In this document: positions 57,679-64,000 of the stretch, piece by piece | Numbering within the stretch: the stretch's first letter is position 1 | Layout: each line of letters opens with the position of its first letter | DNA from: Purpureocillium takamizusanense | Lineage: Eukaryota > Ascomycota > Sordariomycetes > Hypocreales > Ophiocordycipitaceae | DNA length: 64,000 bases | Assembly (NCBI RefSeq): GCF_022605165.1 | Contig: NC_063072.1 | Location: 1,984,001-2,048,000 of the forward strand | Direction of reading: 5' to 3' | Made by a program: the position numbers and the translations under genes | The notes under the pieces: generated by a model | The model's database searches: none | What the model saw: only the letters and a program-made list of their open reading frames with translations | What the model was told of the DNA's origin: nothing

Positions 57679-58540
57679 ACGTCGCTGCTACGGGGTGCCG
57701 CGCGGCCGGACAGTTGATATGGGTACGAGGATATTCGGGCGATCTTTGAGACGCAGGACAGGTTTGCTCTGTTCATTCTCGACGTAAGAAAAGAAGCGAC
57801 AAGAGAAGCTTCGTAAAACCGCGAACATACCAAAAAGATCCTCGAGGGTTGGAATCTGGAAACAAGTTCCGGCGCTGTGTTAGTGTAACGCTGAGGAATA
57901 GACGCATCCTTCCCATCCACCAAATGCTTCGTCGTCTTGTGCAGTCTTGTCGGTCTGTGACATGGGTCGATTTGTTCCACGCACCACGTCACCCCATGTC
58001 TCACTCACAATGCCCGCGCAAGACCTGAGCACGCATAGTGCGCCTGCGGTCAATTTTTGCAAGTTCCCAAAAGGGCGTGCGGCGCATATTTCCTGGAGCA
58101 GGAGTCACGTAGAGCACGAGTACACAGGATTGGAACACAGCCCTGAAGCCGGCGCAAAGCCGGTGGTGTCTAGGGGCGAACCGGCAACGGCCAAAGGTCA
58201 TTTGTTTCGACAGAAGAGCCCACGAATCGACGACGCTCGAGGCACTTGTTCATTCTAAACAGTTGTCTATTCTACATGACGAACATATATATTGTAGGGG
58301 TACAAGAGCTCGTCGCCCACTCGCCCAGGGGCCGAATAGCCACGAAGAGTCTTCCAGACAAAAAAGAAAATGGAATAAAGCAACGCAATTGCGCCAGCGA
58401 AAGGCCACGACCCAAATGCTGGCATCAACAGAAAACCGCCCACTACTAGTGTAGGTGAATAGCAGGTGTGCGAGCAGGCAGGCAGGTAAGGTTGGTACTT
58501 TCGTTCTTCGTGGGAGGAGGGCGAAGAGAGAAGGCCCGGA
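57679..58540. other. intergenic, 3' side of GAPDH
   Basis: About 0.86 kb between the GAPDH stop and the stop of the opposite-strand Cys-rich ORF. No gene supported. Confidence 0.4.
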
Positions 58541-59221
58541 TCAAACTTTTCTCGTTTTGATGCACTCGCACCCGTGCTGGGAGACGCAACAATGACGTGT
58601 GTCCATGTTGACGTTAACGTATTTCCCGTCGGTGGTACAGGCCGCTCGCTGGTAGCATGCAGGCTCGGTGGCGGCGTCCACGCTGCACTTGGGCTTGTAA
58701 ACTTCCACGCGGCGGCAGCGGTCGACGAAGCGGTTGACGAAGCGGATCACCGTGTGATAGCCCTTGCGTCGGCACCCGGAACAGCACTGCCCGTCGTCGC
58801 AGTAGTCGTCGTCGCCGCCGCCGTCGGCACGGGGAGAGAGGCGGTGGCGGGCGGGGACGTGGGCTTCTGCCGGGGCCATGGCCGTGCCGCCCGAGTCTCT
58901 CCCTGCCGAGGAGGGGGAGGAGGCGGAGAGGGCGTGGGCTTCGACCGGGGCCATGGCCTTGCCGGCGTTTCTGCCCGCCGAGTAAGGGGAGGAAGGGGGG
59001 AGGGCGTCCGAGGTGGCCGCCTCCAAGGAGGACTTGTGGGACGAGGAGGAGGGGAGCGAATGGGCCGTGGCGCCGCTGATGGGCACGGCCTGGCCTTGGG
59101 GAGCAGGGGTGGCGACGGCGGCGTCGACGATGAGGACGACGACGACGACGATGGCCAGGACGACGACGAGGACGATGACCAGGACGATGGGATAAGGCGT
59201 GGCGTGTCGTGGGCCGCTCGG
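58541..59221 (-). CDS. probable secreted Cys-rich protein, start unresolved
   Basis: No family recognised. The minus-strand frame is open from just after an in-frame TGA (59,222-59,224) to the stop at 58,541, about 226 codons. It begins with a hydrophobic stretch (IVLVIVLVVVLAIVVVVVLI) followed by DAAVATPAP, which looks like a signal peptide and cleavage site. No ATG precedes it in frame, so the start must lie in an upstream exon that could not be fixed. Next is a Ser/Ala/Pro-rich region with an imperfect duplicated unit (KAMAPVEAHALSAS and TAMAPAEAHVPARH). The Cys-rich end has eleven Cys (CDDGQCCSGC ... CCVSQHGCEC). The hydrophobic stretch is encoded by a GTC-rich repeat, so it could be fortuitous; the Cys-rich end is the stronger evidence. 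Confidence 0.4.
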   Translation of the reverse strand, partial: PSGPRHATPYPIVLVIVLVVVLAIVVVVVLIVDAAVATPAPQGQAVPISGATAHSLPSSSSHKSSLEAATSDALPPSSPYSAGRNAGKAMAPVEAHALSASSPSSAGRDSGGTAMAPAEAHVPARHRLSPRADGGGDDDYCDDGQCCSGCRRKGYHTVIRFVNRFVDRCRRVEVYKPKCSVDAATEPACYQRAACTTDGKYVNVNMDTRHCCVSQHGCECIKTRKV

Positions 59222-61176
59222 TCAGTCGGTGGTGGTTCGTTCTCTCGCGATGTCGTCGCTCGCGGCCAGCAAGCAGCAGGCAGCAGGCAGCAGCAGCAAC
59301 GACGATGACGACAGTAACGGCAACGGCAACGAGGAAGAAAGAACGACTATAGGCGACGGGTTCAACCCAGGAGGGAGTACGTCATGAAAGGGGGCGTAAG
59401 TAGGACGAGTACGAAAGAGAAAACAAAACCCTACGTTTATTCTGTCAAAAACCTCCCTCCCAACCTTCTTCTTGTTCTTCTTCTTCTTCTTCTTATTCGT
59501 CTTCCTCCTCCTCCTCCTTATCCTTAGTATCAAGCCCCCCCCCCCGGGGCCAGCGTGAGGCCATCGCACTATGGCTTCTACGAAGTACGTTTCGCCTTTT
59601 AGGTACTCACTCGTCCATGCCATTGCCGTGCCGTGCCCGGGTGCCCAGTGCACAGCGCCCGGGCGGACGACGTTCTTCTCTTGTCATAGGTGTGTGCGTG
59701 CGTGCGTGCGTGCGTGAACCGGACCAGCGAGGCGTCGTAACAACGGTGGAGGAGGAGGAAGGGGGGGCCTGGAGATGTTGTCGCAGCTCATATATATATA
59801 TATTTGTATATATATGTATATACTCAGGCAAACTCTGTAGAAAGGCGCACACGTACAGCATACGTACCGATCAATTCGCCCTCGTCCTCGTCCTTGTCCT
59901 CGTCACTAGCATCAACGTCCGTGCCGGTGGTTCGTAGTGGTGGTGGCAGCAGCCGCCGCCGCCGCACCAACAGCAGATCCGTGCGACGAGTGCGTACGTA
60001 ACTACCTTATATCTACCCGAAACCCGCTGTCGTCGTCGTCATTCTCGTCAACCCGTGAGAGACCAACCCGCACGGTGGGAGTGTCGCGACCAACGCCCAC
60101 CTTCCTTCTTCTATCTCTCTTGGAGAGAGTCTCTCCTCTCAGCAGCGATCAGTCAACCAGTCAGTCAGCACTCAGCACTCAGCGGTCGGACTGAACAGAT
60201 CAAGGTCGCGCGGGCGCAATGGACGCGCGGCAGCCCGTTTGAAGCGGCAGGGCGGGCCAAGCTTTCGACGCACGCACACACACCACCGTCCAGGCGCGTG
60301 GTGCAAGAGTCCGTCACGGAAAGTCAGAGTCACCGAGTCATCTGAGAGTCAAAGTACATGCAAGAGGCTAGGCTTTCTTAATATTCCAGACACTGATGGC
60401 CCTTGTATTCTCGTTCTGCCAACGTCCAGCAGGACGTCCGGCTATCTGCAAAACTAGAAAACAAAGCGGCGAGCGCGTGTCGATACACGCGCGGGCATGG
60501 TGGGATATCATCATAAGTATACAATAATGACGCCAGGCGTCCCAGCGAGCAACATGATGGGGAAGAAAAAAACAGGAGACCCCCTTCGTCCCTAGCGAAA
60601 AGACAGGTGCGGTGCTCAGGCCGTGACGAGCATCAGCGTTTCCTACGCCATGCCGACTACCACCGGGCGGATATCCCCCCTTCACTCGTCGTGTTCTTCC
60701 ATGCGTTCCATGCGCTCTCCCCGTGCATGCCGGCCGTCCCAGCTGCCGGGGGAACCCCAGACGAGAAGAGTGTCGAGTCATGATGAAAGGGTAACGGTAA
60801 ACCCCGTCCCGTGTGTCGAGGCAGCTGCGACTGGAAATAGTGACAGATGATGAAAAAGAGAACAAGACGCATTCTTCGCCATCTCAAACGCCGTGGTGTG
60901 ACCACTTGACCTTCCTTCCTGGCCCTGGTCACTTGATATATGTCCCGTTGCCAGAACATCCCTTTGCCGTGGAAACGCCCCGCTCGAGACACAATCGGGA
61001 ACTTTAACATAAAAGGGGACAGGAGACGCGGGTAGTTCCCCATCTCTACATTCTGATTCTCATAACGCGTGGCTTGTCGTTGTGGCGGTCCGCCTCTGCA
61101 TATTTACCTCTTGTCCGTCTGTTGGTTTCGTACGGGCAAAGCCCATCGCCGGTAGCCTTGGGTTCAAAGCCCAGGC
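59222..61176. other. 2.0-kb repeat-rich intergenic region
   Basis: Contains several simple repeats (TTC/TCC runs at 59,462-59,520; GTGC units at 59,693-59,715; a TA-rich tract at 59,789-59,822). No domain-bearing frame. The right end should be the 3' untranslated region of the AFF4-like gene. Confidence 0.45.
59789..59822. repeat. (TA)n-rich tract
   Basis: Imperfect TATATA run of about 34 bp in GC-rich surroundings. Confidence 0.85.
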
Positions 61177-63640
61177 TCAAGCGTAGTCGCGTTGAATGGG
61201 CCAATACTCCAAGAGCATGGGGTCCGGCGTCCAGTCGACGTTCTCGTCCGCACACCAGTTTCGCAAGACCCGGAGTGCGCCGCCCGTCACCTGATCGATG
61301 GTGTACCAGGGCCGGAGCTCGATTCGCATCTCGGGGTCGTCGATGGTGCCGTTGAGCTCGCCGATCCAGGGCCAGAATCGTGTTCGCTTGCGTTCCATGC
61401 TGAGTACGACGTCGTACATTATGGGGCAGACGCCATCCATGTTAGAGGCGTACCGGAGGACCTCATCGATGCACGTACAGTGCAGCATTAGCAGCGCCAC
61501 AAAGACATGCTTGCAGCTGTCGATGCCATCTCGCCGCATCTCGGTGTGCACAAGGTCGAGCAGCGGTAGCATGCTATACCAAGAGGCGTAATCGCCCTTG
61601 CGGTTCGAGAGCCGTCGAGCCAGGTTGACGGCCTGGAACGACATGGAGAACGTGATGATGCACTCCAAAGCCACCGCGAAGCCATACTTGGCCTTGTCCT
61701 CGCTTGGCCTTGCGGAGGGCCGGAAAATGCTGTCGGCAACGTGCTTGAGGCCCTTGGCCCGGAGTCTGAGCCGATCATGCCTCTCGTTAAGGATTCTGAT
61801 GTCCTCGTGACGGTCCTGCCTGCCTGCTGCAGCACCCTGGCCGTTGGGGCGCCTGTCGGCGGCCGATGTCGTGGGCGTGGCGTTGATACCTTCGCCGGGA
61901 GTGTTGGCCATGGAGTTGCCGGAGCTGACGCGAGACATCGCGGTCGATCTGCGTGACGGTGTCGATGGCGTGGCTGCTACTCGAGATAGATGAGAAGCGT
62001 CGGACGGTCGTGGCTTCTTGGTGGCCAGTGAATCTGCTGCAGAGTCGGCAGAGCCGATGGGGCGCTTTCTGGCGGGAGGCTGGGGCTCGTCACCACTGCC
62101 CACGCGGTCGCGCTCGCGCTTGTCTCTGTCTTGCTTCGTCGCTTCCTTCCGGGTGGGCGGCGGGGCAAGAATCTGCTTGACCTCGGACCGCAAGTGCTTC
62201 GGTATGTCCATCGTCAAAAGGAGCCTACGACGCTGGACGAGCTTTGCAGGTGGCTCCTCGTCGCCGTTGTCAGGCGCAGGCTTTCTCTTGATTCCCAGCG
62301 CGTCTCTGCCATCTCTACCCTTGTCGTCCGAGGGCTCCGACGATGCCTTCTCGTTCCGTCGCAACTCAGCCTCCACAGCAGGTGGCAGCGTGGGTGACAG
62401 CAGCGGCGGAACGACTGCCTGCGGCCGATTCTTCTTGCTCAAAGGTTGCGTTTCGGGCTTCTTTGTCTTCGCAGCCGGGGCGGCGTCCCCGGAGTCGTTC
62501 CGCTTCTTCTTGCGAGCCATGGAACCCTCGTCATTACCACGAGCACGGTTCTGGTCGTCGAAACTCAAGTGCAGGGGGGATAGCAGAGGCGGCACGAACG
62601 GCTTGGGGGCATCGGGCTTGGTAGGGGTGCCGCGATCATTGCCACCCAAGCTCGGGCGGACGCCATTGATGGAGTCGCCTCGCGGACGAGCTCCGGGGGA
62701 AGAGTTGCGCGCGGAGTTGACGGCGCCTTTGAGAATGGAACGCCCATTTGGCAATGAGGAAGAGGCTGACAGCCGATCCTCTTTCGGCGGCATGCTATCT
62801 CGCGTGCTCGACTGATGTCTATCCTTGCGACGCTGCGCGTCGTCTCTATTCGATGATGGGGGTGGCGGCGGCGGCCGTTCATCGCCGGGTCGCCTATCGT
62901 CGGGCCTCGAACGCTTCTGGGGCCGCAACTGGTCCTCAATGTCGGCCACCCGCTTCCTAGCAGCTGGCGATGGGGGTTTGGGAGGCAGCGAGGGCGGCTT
63001 GGGCGGGAGACTAGATGCGACATTAGCAAGACATGGGGGTTGGGTGGTTGACGCGGTCAACGCACGTTGTGTCTGGGCCGTCGCGGGGTGGTCGTGGCTT
63101 GCCATCAAGCAAGGGTCGGGAGTCGAGGGCCTTGGACCCATCCAGCTTTCTAGAGTCTGGAGTGTATTTGTTTGGTTTGGGCTCTGCAACGGTGTATGGA
63201 TTCGAGGTCGCAGCCCGGTCTGGGTTCGGCGGCAGCACGGCGCGGTCACCATCTGAGGACTTTTTGGCGCCAGCAGGCTCGGGTGGGGAGGCTGACGAGG
63301 GCGTGCCCGTCTTCTTGTTTTTGTAGTCGGTGAGGGACAGCTTCTTCTTCTTCTCTCCCCCGGCGGCCAAGGCGCTGACCTCGCGGGGGACGGCCTTGGG
63401 AGGCTCCTCGCGCATGTCGTAGTAGGGGCGCGTGAGCAGGGTGCCGCGGTCGGCCTGGGACACGAGGGTCATGTACTGGAGGCGGGTATTATGCCATTCC
63501 TCGAAGCGCGGGCGAGAGCCGGGAGCCGAGTCGTCTGGGCGCGGGCGATATCGCCAGTGGGGATGGTATGAGAGGTGATGGGGCTTGTCGGGCAAGATGT
63601 GCTCGGACAGCGACTCGACCGTCTTCGCCGCGGCATCCAT
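61177..63640 (-). CDS. Ell-binding protein Ebp1 / AFF4-like transcription elongation scaffold
   Basis: Exons are 63640-63066 and 63010-61177, giving 802 aa; the 55-nt intron is gtgcgt...gctaat...ctag, phase 2. S. pombe Ebp1 works with Ell1 and Eaf1 in a super-elongation-like complex and resembles metazoan AFF proteins. The N-terminus has conserved-looking HLSYHPHWRYRP, FEEWHNTRLQYMTLVSQADR and a KKKKLSLTDYKNKKTG motif. The middle is long, disordered and basic/Pro-rich (LPPKPPSLPPKPPS), with a repeated short motif VPPLLSP. The last 200 residues are helical (RLRLRAKGLKHVADSIFR, YGFAVALECIITFSMSFQAV) and resemble the AFF C-terminal homology domain (KGLKHRAD-type start, then an ALxFIEC-type helix). 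The N-terminal and C-terminal resemblances point the same way, but no search was run. Confidence 0.65.
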
Positions 63641-64000
63641 GGTTTGCGGGGGCTAACCATGCCTGGAGGCAAGGATGCGCTGCGACAGCCGGCGATCGAG
63701 CGCGCGCACGGGGGGCGTACGGCGTGCGCGCTCGTTGATGTTGTGGTTTTGTAGTTTGGTGGTGGTGGTGGTGGTGGTGATGGCAGACGGCCTGGGTCGG
63801 TTTGCTAGTAGGCGACTGAATGGCGAGTTTCGGCAGTGATGGTAGTGAGTCCAAGGAGCGAAGACGGATCGCGCGCGAGCGAGCGGAGCGCAAGGCAAGG
63901 CAATGCGCCGAGGGAAGACGAGGCGATGGCGGCGATGCGAGAAGCGGTGCCGCAGCGACGACGGGGGGCGTGTCGGCGCGCGACGAGGCGAGGCGTGGAG
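63641..64000. promoter_or_regulatory. upstream region of the AFF4-like gene, window edge
   Basis: 360 bp of GC-rich DNA with a GGT microsatellite at 63,759-63,782. No gene supported. Confidence 0.4.

Noticed and set aside
58574..59308. 244-codon plus-strand open frame with long Asp runs
   Set aside because: The Asp runs come from a GAC/GAT microsatellite; the opposite frame has a patterned Cys-rich end, which is more gene-like.
61143..61175. tRNA T-arm-like sequence (ggttcaaagccc)
   Set aside because: The loop does not end in the expected pyrimidine and no D-arm, anticodon arm or acceptor stem could be folded around it.

Overview
This window is nuclear DNA from a filamentous ascomycete. Genes are short and intron-poor, with 48-169 nt GT-AG introns carrying CTAAY-like branch sites, and the coding GC is high. 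One AT-rich, TpA-rich block carries the signature of repeat-induced point mutation (RIP). The gene content (AFF4/Ebp1-like protein, Byr4, fungal XRCC4, Tad-like LINE) points to Pezizomycotina, most likely Sordariomycetes/Hypocreales; the order-level call is inference. Splice models were built by hand from GT-AG sites, frame and family alignment from memory, so exon edges are predictions.

Left part (1-8.3 kb): SelO/Fmp40 AMPylase (-), an aldo-keto reductase (+), an XRCC4/Lif1-type end-joining factor (-) and a small secreted Gly/Leu-repeat peptide (+) whose two exons are too short to appear as long ORFs. At 8.3-11.2 kb lies a RIP-destroyed PIF/Harbinger transposon with a transposase relic (+) and a probable Myb-like accessory ORF relic (-). 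A GC-rich region without convincing genes follows to 15.1 kb.

15-26 kb is a housekeeping block: Byr4/Bfa1 septation regulator (+), Nop2 rRNA methyltransferase (-), Get5/Mdy2 (+), cofilin (-, with an ATG-only exon and an 11-nt micro-exon) and mitochondrial Hsp60 (-). At 26.8-28.4 kb there is an unrecognised gene with a four-residue VQ repeat.

29.5-50.4 kb is the unusual part: an array of at least eight small paralogous Myb/SANT-like genes. Four are on the minus strand (A-D) and four on the plus strand (E, F, G, H), plus an extra orphan first exon. Each has one N-terminal helix-turn-helix-like domain, and most have a basic, low-complexity tail; most tails carry SUMO-consensus motifs. Three tandem first exons (46.5-47.7 kb) all end in the same phase and could all splice to one downstream exon. 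A complete, un-RIPed LINE (38,070-44,014) with a 14-bp target-site duplication is inserted between the two arms.

50.8-64 kb: Ufd1 (-), the GYF protein Lin1 (+) from a shared divergent promoter, GAPDH (+) with a pyrimidine-rich promoter, a probable secreted Cys-rich protein (-, start unresolved) and an Ell-binding/AFF4-like transcription elongation scaffold (-). No tRNA, rRNA or CRISPR was found.
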